NCBI RefSeq assembly: GCF_000308875.1
Contig: NZ_BAGL01000128.1
Span: forward strand, 1-64,000
Source of the DNA: Nocardia transvalensis NBRC 15921
GTDB lineage: Bacteria; Actinomycetota; Actinomycetes; Mycobacteriales; Mycobacteriaceae
DNA length: 64,000 nt
Direction of reading: 5' to 3'
A program made the position numbers and the translations under genes. The notes beneath the pieces are model-generated. The model was not told where the DNA came from. It saw nothing but the letters and a program-made list of their open reading frames with translations, and ran no database searches. The stretch's first letter is position 1; each line of letters begins with the position of its first letter. Shown here one piece after another: positions 44,360-53,986 of this stretch.

Positions 44360-44911
44360 ATGGCAGAAAACGCTCGTTCTCGCCGGGGGTATCGCGCGGC
44401 GCGCTCACCGGAAGTCGTTGCACGCCTCGACCGATTGCGCCGTGCCACGCTCGACAGACGAGCGGCGCAGAGGGAACGCGAGAAGATCGTCACCCAGGCC
44501 GTGCGCGACTACATCACCGCGTGGCACGCGATCATCGTCGTCGAACAGCACCGCGACGCGGAGATCGCCGCACTGCGCCAGCAGATCGACACCGCCACCG
44601 CCCGCGCCGCCACTGACATCGCCGCACAGCAGCACACACAAGCGAGGAGCGCCGCCACGATCCGCGACGAGGGACACAACGAGAGCCAGATCGCCCAACT
44701 GCTGGAGATCACTCCGAAACAGGCCCGGAAACTGCTTACCGCAGCACCGAAGACCACACCCATCGGCGCAGACACCAACCGCCCCCGCCGACCCGCTCGC
44801 AGAATTCCCGCGCAAAGGCGGACCAGCCCCGGGGATTCCGCCACGAGAGCCGATACCTCACAGCATGCGGTGCGCGAAACTCTGAACCCAGAACCCGGTC
44901 GAGACACCTGA
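44360..44911 (+). CDS. helical DNA-binding-like element protein
   Basis: 183 residues from ATG 44360 (CAGGAGAG upstream). Basic N-terminus, then a long helix/coiled coil (RRAAQREREKIVTQAVRDYI ... EQHRDAEIAALRQQIDTATA) and an HTH-like segment (IRDEGHNESQIAQLLEITPK, QARKLLTA) near 100-130, and a basic low-complexity tail. Divergent to the maintenance operon, so a plausible local regulator or nucleoid-like protein. Family not recognised. Confidence 0.65.
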   Translation: MAENARSRRGYRAARSPEVVARLDRLRRATLDRRAAQREREKIVTQAVRDYITAWHAIIVVEQHRDAEIAALRQQIDTATARAATDIAAQQHTQARSAATIRDEGHNESQIAQLLEITPKQARKLLTAAPKTTPIGADTNRPRRPARRIPAQRRTSPGDSATRADTSQHAVRETLNPEPGRDT

Positions 44912-44936
44912 TTCGGTGATTGCTCACCGAGGCGGG

Positions 44937-45569
44937 TCATCCGGGGCCGAAGCAGTCTCCATAGCCTCCGATGTTCCACACAACCCACCGGAACTCCTCC
45001 GGAGAGAACACGTAACGCGCAACTACCCCCGGTGCCGGCGACACCGGCCAGAAGCAGACCCCGCAGCGATGGCAATAACAGCCACCGCTCCACGCCGCAT
45101 AAGCCGCACCGCGGCCACGCAGGACCCGATCGTTGCGACGGGAACGCCGCACGACGATCGTGAACGCGACCACCGCAGGCGCAGCCAGCGACACCACGAA
45201 CCAGGCACCGATCACGATGGCCACCACCGTTTCCAGAACCGACGGGCTGGAGGCACGAGGATGCTGCACCACGCCGATCACCATCGCCACAACGCAGATG
45301 ACGGCCGGCATCAGTAGCACGAGCCCGAGCATGAGCGGCCAACGAATCCGAACCCGCGGCGGTCCCGGCGATGTGACACGGGCCAGCATGGACGTCGTGG
45401 TCCGCTCGACCACCGCGGTGCCCATCACCGGCACCAGACCGGTCGAGGTCAGGCCAACACCGGAATAGTGGTCGACCCCGGAGACGGTCGACACGCCGGT
45501 AGCGCGCAGTGCCGGAACGCTCTGGACCCAATCGATGCGTGTGCAGCTCGGGCACGACATGTCGGCCAT
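44937..45569 (-). CDS. zinc-ribbon membrane protein
   Basis: 210 residues from ATG 45569 (AGAGGGGG seven bases upstream). CPSCTRIDW at the N-terminus and CYCHRCGVCFWPV near residue 165 provide CxxC pairs, separated by two transmembrane helices (WPLMLGLVLLMPAVICVVAM; VVAIVIGAWFVVSLAAPAVV). The ribbon halves face the cytosol on both sides of the helix pair. Similar proteins occur in actinomycete genomes without assigned function. Convergent with the 183-residue gene. Confidence 0.65.
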   Translation of the reverse strand: MADMSCPSCTRIDWVQSVPALRATGVSTVSGVDHYSGVGLTSTGLVPVMGTAVVERTTTSMLARVTSPGPPRVRIRWPLMLGLVLLMPAVICVVAMVIGVVQHPRASSPSVLETVVAIVIGAWFVVSLAAPAVVAFTIVVRRSRRNDRVLRGRGAAYAAWSGGCYCHRCGVCFWPVSPAPGVVARYVFSPEEFRWVVWNIGGYGDCFGPG

Positions 45570-45948
45570 ACGGATACCCCCTCTGAGTGGAACCTCGCTG
45601 CGACGCCATCCCCTGCTGCCGGCCAGCGCCGGTCCGGCCGGACGTTGCGTGGGCGAAAGTTTCCCCAATAGAACCGGACAGTCCTTCGAATGTCGAGAAT
45701 TTTCGTGGCTTTGCGAGTCTCGCTCATCTGCGTGTACCATCACGGTCTCCTCTCGCGGACAACGCATATCGGACGAAATGGACGAAGCCCGAGGCCGGTA
45801 CTTGGTCGACGATTGAGGACTGCGTAGTCGTCCAGCACATCAGCGACGTGAGTCGCCCGGTTGGCCGTTTGTCTATTTTGTCTATTTTCCGCATGGTTGA
45901 GGTGTCCCTACTCTGGGCTGTGCCGTACTTGCAGTATTATCTCGGCTT
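45570..45948. other. low-GC upstream region of the ATPase gene
   Basis: GC content falls clearly here, with the direct repeat GTCTATTTTGTCTATTTT (near 45870) and a TATTAT box at 45935-45940, eight bases ahead of GTG 45949. That spacing suggests a leaderless transcript. No gene seen. Confidence 0.5.
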
Positions 45949-47571
45949 GTGGATATTGAACTGGAACTTCCCGGTGGAGAAACCGTTCCGGGGAGCGTTC
46001 CTGTGGTCGTTATTGGGCCGAACGGAAGTGGGAAAACTCGACAAACCCGGAACCTCAAGACTTCGGACGGTCGGCCATTGGAATTCATCAATGCGCTCCG
46101 GAACACTCGTGTAGCAATTGATCTACCGGCCATAGGGTACGATGCGGCACGTAACCAGTATGAACAGCAGAAGAATCAGGCGCGCGCGTCTCACTGGGAG
46201 CTGACCAGTGAGTTCGACGCCATGCTGGCACAGTTGCTTGCGACCGATGCCTCGGCGTCCTTGTCTTTCACTCGGCGGTATCGACAAGATCCCGCGAGTG
46301 TGGGCATTCCCGAAGATACCGATCTGTCGCGTGTCGAAGAGGTCTGGAAACGTGTATTCCCGGGTCGGTACCTGGATTGGAAAGGATGGAAACCGAACGT
46401 CATAAGCACCACGTCGGGCGGCAATGCTGCGTACAGTGGAAATCAGATGAGTGACGGCGAGAAGGCGGCCCTGTTCCTGGCGGGGCGTATTTTCACTGCA
46501 CAGTCCGGTGTGGCATTGGTAGTCGATGAGCCAGAAACTCATTTCCACCCAATGCTTGCTATCCGGTTGTGGGACGAGCTCGAAGATGCTCGACCCGATA
46601 TCCGATTTGTGTATATTACTCACGATGTTACGTTTGCAACGTCGCGGCGCGATGCTCGGTTTATTCTTGCCAGTCCCACTCAGGGGCTGAAGGTTGTTGA
46701 TCTAGGTGAGGGGTTGCCTGACGAAGTAAGCACAGCGTTACTGGGGTCGGCATCCCTGTCCTTCTATGCGTCCCGGATCGTATTCTGCGAAGGCGATTCC
46801 GCGAGCTACGACGCCAGGCTTTACGATGCATGGTTTAACGGTGTGGATACGGTGGTTCGGCCGGTATCCACCTCGCAGCACGTGCTGCGTTGCGTCGATG
46901 CTCTGAAACAGGCCAAGCTTGCATTGGCTCTGGAAGCCGTCGGGATAATTGATCGAGACCACTACAGCAAGCAGTATCTTGAATCCTTCAGCCCTGAGAA
47001 CCATGTGCTTCCAGTCCACGAGGTGGAGAGTATTTTCTGCCTTCCGGATGTTGTTTCCGCAGTTGCGAACCATATGGATATAGCGTTCGACGCCGACGGT
47101 TACCGAGCCAAGATTGTGGAGCGCACCGACAGTAAGCAAATGCACCAGCTTGCCATCCAGCGGTGGAAGGCAAGAGTGGAGCCGCATCTGCAGGGGCTCG
47201 TCTCTCAAACTAGCAAAAGAAATAAAACGACCGAAGATTTGGCTGAAGAGCTACCGTCTATTTTTAACATGGAAAATTGGTCCTTTTCGCCGAAGGAAAT
47301 ACTCCTTGAGGAAGCGAGCCGCCTGACTGCCGCCTTGAAATCGGCATCGCTGCTGGACATGTTGGCCCTGCTTCCAGGGAAGCCTTTGCTGCCATTGGCG
47401 GCTCAATCAGTCGGAATGACACCTGAATCTTACACAAACTTAATTATCGGCTCGCTACGGAAGGACACGAAGAACGTCAAATTGGGAGCCGCAGTCGAGC
47501 GAGCGTTGAGACCACATTTGCCACCAAGGGCGACGGCGGTTTCAGGGATCGAAATGCCTTTAATCCAATGA
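45949..47571 (+). CDS. AAA/ABC-type ATPase fused to a DUF4435 (TOPRIM-like) domain, PARIS-like defence candidate
   Basis: 540 residues from GTG 45949. The ATPase half shows Walker A GPNGSGKT (23-30), an ABC-type signature MSDGEKAALFLAGRI (167-181), Walker B VALVVDEPETHFHP (188-201) and a His switch YITHD (222-226). From about 272 a TOPRIM-like domain follows: FCEGDSASYDARLYD with Glu281, AVGIIDRDHYS with the DRD acids (335-337) and VLPVHEVESIFCLPD. This matches DUF4435, the toxin component AriB of the PARIS anti-phage system, joined to an AriA-like ATPase; fused forms of the system are known. Base composition is lower in GC than all neighbours, a sign of transfer. Could also be another OLD-like nuclease. 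Confidence 0.8.
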   Translation: MDIELELPGGETVPGSVPVVVIGPNGSGKTRQTRNLKTSDGRPLEFINALRNTRVAIDLPAIGYDAARNQYEQQKNQARASHWELTSEFDAMLAQLLATDASASLSFTRRYRQDPASVGIPEDTDLSRVEEVWKRVFPGRYLDWKGWKPNVISTTSGGNAAYSGNQMSDGEKAALFLAGRIFTAQSGVALVVDEPETHFHPMLAIRLWDELEDARPDIRFVYITHDVTFATSRRDARFILASPTQGLKVVDLGEGLPDEVSTALLGSASLSFYASRIVFCEGDSASYDARLYDAWFNGVDTVVRPVSTSQHVLRCVDALKQAKLALALEAVGIIDRDHYSKQYLESFSPENHVLPVHEVESIFCLPDVVSAVANHMDIAFDADGYRAKIVERTDSKQMHQLAIQRWKARVEPHLQGLVSQTSKRNKTTEDLAEELPSIFNMENWSFSPKEILLEEASRLTAALKSASLLDMLALLPGKPLLPLAAQSVGMTPESYTNLIIGSLRKDTKNVKLGAAVERALRPHLPPRATAVSGIEMPLIQ

Positions 47572-47684
47572 CTAATGTGGTTGATGGAAGGTAGGTCTTC
47601 CGTACTCAACGGCAGAGCGACCCGGCCGACCCGAAGATGCTGACACTGGGAAGAACGGTGTAACTCCGAATCAAGCAGTGGCAC

Positions 47685-48299
47685 ATGGACTGTGATGTGA
47701 AGGCCGTCGAAGTAGCCGATACTGACGCGGTGGCCAGACCCAGGAGATCGAAGACGACAGCGGTCGATACCGAGTTGGTGGGTCGGCTGGTGGCCCACTC
47801 CAAGCGATGGCTCTCAATTTTCACCATCGGTCCCATGTCCGTCCGGCTAGGTTGCACTCCCAACGGCACGTTGGCCGGCCGGGTCCTGCTCATGGAAGAC
47901 CGGGCCGCCGCCGTGGTCTGGGTGCTCATCATCGACGGAGCCCGCGACGCCAAGGAAGTCGACCGGCAAGTGGTACTCGGTGGCGGCTTCCCACGGCACA
48001 TCTCGGTCCATATCGATTACGACGACACCGACCTCGCCCTCAACCATCTGGTCCTGGACCATGTCGACGCCGGTGGCGACGTCGATGAACTGACCGCTCA
48101 CATCGCCGAACGAACCGTCGGTGACCTCGATACCGGAGCCGACCGTGTGGTCGCCGCACCGGCGGTCCCGATCGACGATCTCCCGCCCTTCTGCACGCCG
48201 CCAGCGACGATTCCCGACCCGGATGACACCGAGCGTGCCGGACGGTCCAGCGGCCCCAACCGCGGTCACAGACTGCGGCGGCTGCTGCGGATCCGGTAA
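47685..48299 (+). CDS. unknown protein, 204 residues
   Basis: ATG 47685. The centre holds hydrophobic strands (SIFTIGPMSVRLGCT, AAAVVWVLIIDGARDAKEVD) and an acidic helix region (VDELTAHIAERTVGDLDTG), the tail is Arg-rich. No family recognised. It is 113 bases after the ATPase gene, so a functional link is possible but unproven. Confidence 0.55.
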   Translation: MDCDVKAVEVADTDAVARPRRSKTTAVDTELVGRLVAHSKRWLSIFTIGPMSVRLGCTPNGTLAGRVLLMEDRAAAVVWVLIIDGARDAKEVDRQVVLGGGFPRHISVHIDYDDTDLALNHLVLDHVDAGGDVDELTAHIAERTVGDLDTGADRVVAAPAVPIDDLPPFCTPPATIPDPDDTERAGRSSGPNRGHRLRRLLRIR

Positions 48300-48463
48300 A
48301 AGCCATCAGACCAGGTTGGCGCTGAACCAGCACGTTAGGACGGCAGCCTGTCGAGCGCAGCGCGCAGCCCATCGGCCGCGAGGTCGCATGATCGGGGCCG
48401 GTCCCGGCCCACCTCACGGCAACTCGATGGCGACTCGCTCCCGGCGGTCGTAGGCTTGCGCAA

Positions 48464-49246
48464 ATGATCACGGGGATGGCCAGCGCACGTCTTAAGCTGG
48501 AGCATGCATCGAGGCATCTGGAGGCGCTCACCAAAACCGTGGATGAGTTCGCCAGCGGAGGCCACTTCCAGGTGGCCGTTGTTTGGAGCTGCAATCATCC
48601 GGACTACGAATGCCGCGGCATCGTCAAGAACTCCGCCCCGACTCCCGATCTCATCGCGCTGCAGGCTGCCGACGTGGTTGGGAACCTGCGCGCCGCACTC
48701 GATCATGCCGTGTTCACTCATGTGCAGGAGCATTGCAGTAACGAAGGCCGGCCCCTGGTCTCGGACGAGCTGAGACGTATCCAGTTTCCGATCCTTAGTG
48801 GGTCCGGCAGGATCCGGAGTCGCGACCAGTTTGGGCCGACTGTTCTGGATGTTTTGAATAACCACCAACCAAGGAAGAGCACTGTCCATCCGTTGTTTCG
48901 GCTGAACAAGCTGGTTAACCAAGACAAGCACCGGGTCATGTTGATCACCGCCAGCGCGAAACTCGAAACCGATGTCCATTACCAGTATCCGCTTGAGTAC
49001 GTGGACGACATCACCGAGCTTGGTGCGGACCTTCGTCCCGGGTCCGAGATCTTGCGGCTCAAGTTCCGTGCAGTCGCGCCCTTGGAGAAGCACCCGTGGG
49101 AGTATGTCGATATTGGCGGCGGCTATCCCGTAGCAATAGACATACCGGACACTGACGACACTCCGCCGATTCTGCCGACGATGAACGAGATCCGCGACTT
49201 GGTCGGTGTAGTGCTGGACGAATTGGAAGGAGCGGGAGTCTCTTAA
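48464..49246 (+). CDS. unknown protein, 260 residues, HEPN-like helices possible
   Basis: ATG 48464 (a second ATG at 48476 is possible). N-terminal helical half: ARLKLEHASRHLEALTKTVD and LIALQAADVVGNLRAALDHA, then VFTHVQEHC; residues 120-150 hold a conserved-looking HPLFRLNKLVNQDKHRVMLI block. The C-terminal half is strand-rich. Such LRAALDHAV ... NKLxNxDKHR proteins are frequent in actinomycetes and unassigned. No catalytic motif is secure. Confidence 0.65.
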   Translation: MITGMASARLKLEHASRHLEALTKTVDEFASGGHFQVAVVWSCNHPDYECRGIVKNSAPTPDLIALQAADVVGNLRAALDHAVFTHVQEHCSNEGRPLVSDELRRIQFPILSGSGRIRSRDQFGPTVLDVLNNHQPRKSTVHPLFRLNKLVNQDKHRVMLITASAKLETDVHYQYPLEYVDDITELGADLRPGSEILRLKFRAVAPLEKHPWEYVDIGGGYPVAIDIPDTDDTPPILPTMNEIRDLVGVVLDELEGAGVS

Positions 49247-49274
49247 TCGTGAGTGGATGCCTCCCGGAGTGATT

Positions 49275-49544
49275 ATGCCGTCTCGGCAGGCTTGGACGTT
49301 GATGGTGCGGCGGGTAGTCGGCGTTGGACGATTCGCGGTTGCCTGTACGGGTATGAGTGCGGCTGTTCGTCCGCTGGCCTGGTGGTGGTTGGAGTGTTTT
49401 GGTGGACGAGCCTCCAGCGTGGTGACGGTCCAGCCGGACGAGGCTGTTCTGGCGATCTCGGGGAGTGGGGTAGTTGTGAGGGATCGGCTGGCGTCGCCGC
49501 AGCAACGCGCTGACCTCGGCGGTGTTGGGCGCTGGTCGCGTTAG
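49275..49544 (+). CDS. doubtful small protein
   Basis: Frame from ATG 49275 (or ATG 49257) gives about 89 residues with RQAWTLMVRRVVGVGRF and LAWWWLECFGG. No ribosome binding site or family. Coding bias is weak; listed because the neighbouring stretch is otherwise empty. Confidence 0.25.
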   Translation: MPSRQAWTLMVRRVVGVGRFAVACTGMSAAVRPLAWWWLECFGGRASSVVTVQPDEAVLAISGSGVVVRDRLASPQQRADLGGVGRWSR

Positions 49545-49566
49545 ATCTGTATTGTCGTACTGGAGG

Positions 49567-49743
49567 TCAGGGCGTGGGCGTAGTGGTCCATTCCCCTCCG
49601 GACACGACCACTACGCACACGGACGGTTCGGGCCAGGTATCTGCCCGGACCGTCCGTTTTTTGTGGTCATAGGTCAGCGTGAGCCCGAGTTCGCGGTAGA
49701 CCTCCAGCTTGTCCTCTGGGTCGGCGTGGTTGAGGACCGTCAC
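49567..49743 (-). pseudogene. serine recombinase C-terminal remnant
   Basis: Frame from GTG 49743 to TGA 49567 reads VTVLNHADPEDKLEVYRELG, LTLTYDHKKRTVRAD and a Val-rich end. The ADPxDKxxVYxxLGLxLTYDHxKRTV pattern is the C-terminus of large actinobacterial serine recombinases. The catalytic and zinc-ribbon parts are absent from this strand upstream, where IS3 sequence begins. Confidence 0.7.
49619..49662 (+). terminator. 15-bp hairpin followed by a T run
   Basis: ACGGACGGTTCGGGC (49619-49633) pairs with GCCCGGACCGTCCGT (49643-49657) with one T-G wobble, then TTTTTT. Has the form of an intrinsic terminator for plus-strand transcripts, although it lies inside the antisense recombinase remnant. 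A second perfect repeat GCGTAGTGGTC / GACCACTACGC (49578-49588, 49606-49616) precedes it. Confidence 0.6.
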
Positions 49744-49746
49744 CGG

Positions 49747-50005
49747 TCAACCATTGGCGCCGCAACTGCGTCGACGTAGTCGGGCGCCGTTTGGCCTTGT
49801 AGTAGTTCTGCCGGGCCACCCCAGCACTCGACAGCATCGGTCTACCGGTGCGCCGGCGGCGACGAGGCTGTTGATCACCAGGTAGAACCGCCTTTTGGGC
49901 CAGAAACGTCCTCCCCGAGGAACTTCGCGGCGTCGCGGATGATCGCGAGCTCGGTTTCCAGCTCGCGTATCCGGCGGCGATCGCGGGAATCGGTAGCCGG
50001 GGCCA
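49747..50005 (-). pseudogene. IS3-family transposase remnant (OrfA end / OrfB start)
   Basis: On the minus strand RRRIRELETELAIIRDAAKF (OrfA leucine-zipper end) passes into WPKRRFYLVINSLVAAGAPV, DRCCRVLG and, after a frame change, VARQNYYKAKRRP: the OrfB N-terminal HTH. Several frameshifts and no DDE domain remain. It abuts the serine recombinase remnant and the 3' end of kdpD. Confidence 0.75.
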
Positions 50006-50163
50006 GGTTCATTCAGGGAACCATCGACCTGACCAAGCGCCTCCCGACGAAATACGTTGAATGCGAACGTCTTCCGGCGATCGAGGATCAAAGCGAAGAT
50101 GATTGGTGCCCGCGTTGGGCAACGCGACCGCAGTGCTGGTAGTCGTTTCGGGTTCGAGGACTG

Positions 50164-52649
50164 TCAGCCGGCGGGGAGTTCGACGATCATGGTGAGTCCG
50201 CCGCCGGGGGTGGGTTCGGCGTGGACGGTGCCGGTCATGGCTTCGACGAATCCGCGGACGACCGACAGTCCCAGTCCGACGCCGGTGGAGTTGTCGCGGT
50301 CGCCGAGGCGTTGGAACGGTTCGAATATCTGGTCTTCCGTGCCGGGCGGCACGCCGGGGCCGTGGTCCTGCACGGTGATCGACACTCGGTTGCCGAGGTG
50401 TTCGGCGGTGACGCGGATGGGTGTGTCGTGGGGGAGTAGCGCAGTGCGTTGTCGATGAGGTTGGCCAGCACGCGTTCCAGTAGTCCGTTGTCGGCGTGGG
50501 CGGAGACGTCGCCGACCTCGATCTTGATCCGGTCGACGGCGGCGGGGAGCAGTGCCCGGGTGCCCATGGTGAGTCCGACGATGGCCTGGCTGACGGCTTC
50601 TTCCAGGTAGATGCGTTCGGACTGCGGCCGTATCACGCCAGCGGCCAGTCGGGAGGAATCGAGCAGGTTGTCGACCAGTGTGGTGAGCTGGTCGACGGAT
50701 TCCTCGACGGTTTCCAGCAGTTCGGCGGTGTCCTCGGGGGAGAATTCGACGTCGTCGCTGCGCAGGCTGGAGGCTGCGGCCTTGGCGGCGGCCAGTGGGG
50801 TGCGGAGGTCGTGGCTGACCGCGGACAACAAGGCGCGGCGCAGCTGGTCGGCCTCGCGCATGGCCGCGGCGGCCTGTGCTTCGCCGGCGAGTTGGTGACG
50901 GTGCTGCATTCCGGCGGCCTGGTTGGCGACCGCGCCGAGCACCAGCCGGTCGCCCGGGGTCAGCCGGCGGCCGGTGAGCAGCAGCCAGTGCATATCGTCG
51001 CCGGCCTCGATCGCGACGTCGGCGTCGGCGACGCGGCGGGGTGGATCCTCGCCGACACAGGCGATCACCTCGTCGTCGGTGGCGAAGCTGACCGCGTGCT
51101 GCCCGAAGGTCTCACGCGCGCGTTCCAGCAGATCGTGCAGGTCGGCGCCGTGCAGGACGGCGCCGGCGAACAGGGTCAGCAGTTCGGCTTGTCGTGCGGC
51201 GCGGCGCGCTTCACGAGCACGTTTGGTCGATATGTCGACGAGGGCGGCGACGGCGACCGCGACCATCGCCATGACCACGATGGTGAGGACGTTGTCGGGT
51301 TCGGCGATGGTGACGCTGTAGCGCGGTGCGACGAAGAACCAGTTCAACAGCATGCCGCCCAGCAGCGCGGACAGGGTGGCGGGGGCGATTCCGCCGAGCA
51401 GCGATACCGCGACGACGCCGACGAAATACAGTGCGCTCTTCCCGGACAGGTCCAGGTGGTCGTCCAGCCAGTAGTGACATGCCGGGGTGATCAGGGCCGG
51501 CACGAGGAGCGACGCCGTCCAGGACAAGGTTCTGCGCTGCCGGGGCGTCACCGACGACCACCGGAATCCGCGCTTGGACTCCGCGTGGGTGACCATGTGC
51601 ACGTCGATCTTTCCCGACGCCTGCACGACCGCGGAGCCGATGCCCTCGTCGAGAATGCGGGCCCACCGCGAGCGCCGCGAGGTGCCCAGCACCAGCTGGG
51701 TGGCGTTGACCTGACGGGCGAAGCCCAGCAGCGCCTCGGGCACGTCCTCGCCGGTGACCGTGTGCAGGCTCGCGCCCAGGCCGCCGGCCAGGTCCCGCAG
51801 CCGGGCCAGCCGCTGCGTGGAGACCCCGGCCAGGCCGTCGCCGCGGACCACGTGCACCGCGATCAGATCCGCGCTGGACTTGGTGGCGATGCGGCTGGCG
51901 CGCCGCACGATGGTCTCGGACTCCGGGCCGCCGGTCACCGCCACGACCACGCGTTCGCGGGCCTCCCAGGTGTCGGTGATCTTGTGGTCGTCGCGGTACT
52001 TGGCCAGCGCCGCGTCGACCTGGTCGGCCAGCCACAGCAGCGCCAATTCCCGCAGGGCCGTGAGGTTTCCGGGCCGGAAGTAGTTGCGCAGCGCGGCGTC
52101 CACCTTCTCCGCGGCGTAGACGTTGCCGTGCGACAGGCGCCGCCGCAGGGCCTCGGGCGTGATGTCCACGAGTTCGATCTGCTCGGCCCCGCGCACCACC
52201 CAGTCCGGGACGGTCTCGCGCTGCACGACGCCGGTGATCTGCTGTACGACGTCGTTGAGGCTCTCCAGGTGCTGCACGTTGACCGTGGACACCACATCGA
52301 TCCCGGCGTCGAGCAGTTCGTGCACGTCCTGCCAGCGCTTCTCGTTCCGGGATCCGGGCACGTTGGTGTGCGCGAGTTCGTCGATCAGGACCACCGCGGG
52401 ACGGCGGCGCAGCACCGCCTCGACATCCAGTTCGGGCAGGGTGGCGCCGCGGTACTCGATGTTCTTCTGGGGGATCCGTTCGATGCCCTCGAGCAGTTCG
52501 GCGGTCTTCGTGCGTCCGTGCGTCTCCACCACCGCCGCGACCAGGTCGCGGCCGCGCTCCAGACGCCGATGCGCCTCGCCGAGCATCGCGAACGTCTTGC
52601 CCACGCCGGGGGCCGCGCCTAGGTAGATCCGCAGTTGGCCGCGCTTCAC
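50164..52649 (-). pseudogene. kdpD: KdpD osmosensitive potassium sensor kinase, single frameshift near the 3' end
   Basis: From GTG 52649. N-terminal KdpD domain with Walker A LGAAPGVGKTFAML and VVLIDELAHTNVPGSRN; a USP domain (RVVVAVTGGPESETIVRRAS); four transmembrane segments (~395-490); GAF-like linker; HisKA with His in LLSAVSHDLRTPLAAAKAAA; N box ANLIDNALRYSP. The ATPase G boxes (DHGPGVPPGTED, GVGLGLSVVRGFVEAMTG) lie in another frame. The break is at a run of five G (50430-50434); one more base restores the frame. Either a sequencing error or a real inactivation. No kdpABC or kdpE follows; IS remnants take their place. Confidence 0.88.
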
Positions 52650-52818
52650 TCGTCCATCATCGCGCGCGACCGTGCGCGAATGACGAGCTATCCGGGACCG
52701 CGCCGCTCCCACGGCCGTCAGTGTCCACATGCCCACTGTTCGGGCGAAGCCGCTGACCGGGGCGGTGACCATGGGAATAGGTGCCGTCCTGTCCGTGGAT
52801 ACTTCTCGCTACGACCAT

Positions 52819-52841
52819 GCTGGGGCCGGTTCGGCCCCAGC
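52819..52841. terminator. 10-bp perfect GC hairpin upstream of kdpD
   Basis: GCTGGGGCCG, loop GTT, CGGCCCCAGC. No T tract. May terminate read-through from the ABC operon or lie in the kdpD leader. Confidence 0.5.
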
Positions 52842-52903
52842 AACGAACCTAAGTGCTCGTCGAGGACTGCGGTTCGCCGTAGGAGCTGTATTTGCGGATT
52901 CTT

Positions 52904-52945
52904 GACGGCTCGCCCGGTCTCCGCCCACGCGGAGGGCGGGCCGTC
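52904..52945. terminator. 12-bp hairpin with inner stem, downstream of the ABC operon
   Basis: GACGGCTCGCCC (52904-52915) pairs with GGGCGGGCCGTC (52934-52945, one mismatch) around an inner TCCG/CGGA stem, 150 bases past the permease stop. Confidence 0.5.
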
Positions 52946-53096
52946 GCGTGTAGGTGAAGCATTCTTCTCCGGACGAGGTCGAGTCCGGGTGAAAGCTTCT
53001 GTCCCTCAATGATTGTCGGCTGGGTCGGCGCATCCGGTCAGTCGAATCCGGCCCGTCGCGGCCAGGGTTCGGTGCGGCGGGCCGGATGGCTCGGGG

Positions 53097-53936
53097 TCAG
53101 GCGAGATCGCGGTGGGTGAATCGGTAGGCGCCGGCGGCGACCAGGACGATCGAGGTGGCGGCGAGGACGAGCAGGCCGGTCCAGCCGATGCCGTTTCGCA
53201 GGGGTTCGCTGTCGATGTAGTAGTGGAACGGTGAGAGGTAGGCGGCCCAGTCCAGGCCGATCAGGGTAGCGAACGCGTGTGCGGCGTAGGCGGCGACGCC
53301 GACGACCGCGGTGCCGGCGAAGACCATGCCGCGGCGTCCGAACGCCGCGCCGATACCGGTCGCCAGGGCGCCGAAGGTGACCGTCAGCAGCACCAGGTGC
53401 ACGCACTGCGCGGCGAACTGTCCGGGGCTCACCGCGGACAGGTCGGCGCCGCTACGGATGGCGAGCATGGCCAGCCACAGCACGACGCCGATGCCGGTGG
53501 CCGCCAGCACCAGTGCCGCGAAGCGCTGCAGGATCAGCGAGGTGCGGGTGAGGGGGTGGGCCAGCAGCAGGTCGAGGGTGCCGGTTTCCTCGTCGGCGGC
53601 GGTGACGCGGGCGCCGACGGCGGCGCCGAAGAACATCGCCAGCAGTGGCACGATCAGCCCGAACACCGTGGAGCCGAGATAGCCGGGCGCGGAGGCGATG
53701 TCGTTCATGTTCAGCGCGTCGCGCAGGCCCTCGGGCAGGTTCTCGGTCTGGGATGCGCCGTTCTTCGCCATCTGCGGGTAGAAGCTCGCGTACAGCACGG
53801 CGGCCAGGGTGATGCCGGCGGTCCAGCCCAGCAGGCTGCGGCGATTGACCCGCAGTGTCTTGGTGAGCACGACGGTGCGCGCGGTGGCCATGGCGGGTTC
53901 GACCAGGGGAGCGACGGCGGTGGAGAGGGAGGTCAT
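53097..53936 (-). CDS. ABC transporter permease (ABC-2 type)
   Basis: 279 residues from ATG 53936 (GAAGGAAC upstream). Six hydrophobic segments: LLGWTAGITLAAVLYASFY (~36-54), STVFGLIVPLLAMFFGAAVG (~98-117), then about 145-165, 180-205, 212-235 and 250-270. The periplasmic/cytosolic EETGTLDLLLAHPLTRTSLI block is typical of ABC-2 export permeases. Pairs with the ATPase 50 bases upstream on the same strand. Probably exports a drug or lipid-like compound. Confidence 0.88.
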   Translation of the reverse strand: MTSLSTAVAPLVEPAMATARTVVLTKTLRVNRRSLLGWTAGITLAAVLYASFYPQMAKNGASQTENLPEGLRDALNMNDIASAPGYLGSTVFGLIVPLLAMFFGAAVGARVTAADEETGTLDLLLAHPLTRTSLILQRFAALVLAATGIGVVLWLAMLAIRSGADLSAVSPGQFAAQCVHLVLLTVTFGALATGIGAAFGRRGMVFAGTAVVGVAAYAAHAFATLIGLDWAAYLSPFHYYIDSEPLRNGIGWTGLLVLAATSIVLVAAGAYRFTHRDLA

Positions 53937-53986
53937 TGCTGTTCCTTCGGATGTGCGAGTATCCGGTCCGTGTTCTTGCGGGTGGG

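Larger units (their letters stand above)
52650..53096. other. 447-bp stretch with two hairpins, no gene
   Basis: Between the end of the ABC operon and the kdpD start, both minus strand. Contains the hairpins at 52819-52841 and 52904-52945. Confidence 0.5.

Noticed and set aside
24167..45569. Canonical parS site (TGTTTCACGTGAAACA-like) for the ParB-like protein
   Set aside because: No match or near match found by eye in the element region.
49619..49662. Hairpin interpreted as a transposon end
   Set aside because: The sequence encodes the DHKKRTVRAD part of the recombinase remnant on the other strand; the terminator reading is kept, a transposon end is not supported.
50496..52622. 708-codon plus-strand open frame opposite kdpD
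   Set aside because: Antisense shadow of a clear KdpD reading frame in GC-rich DNA; its translation is low-complexity Val/Gly/Asp-rich and has no family pattern.
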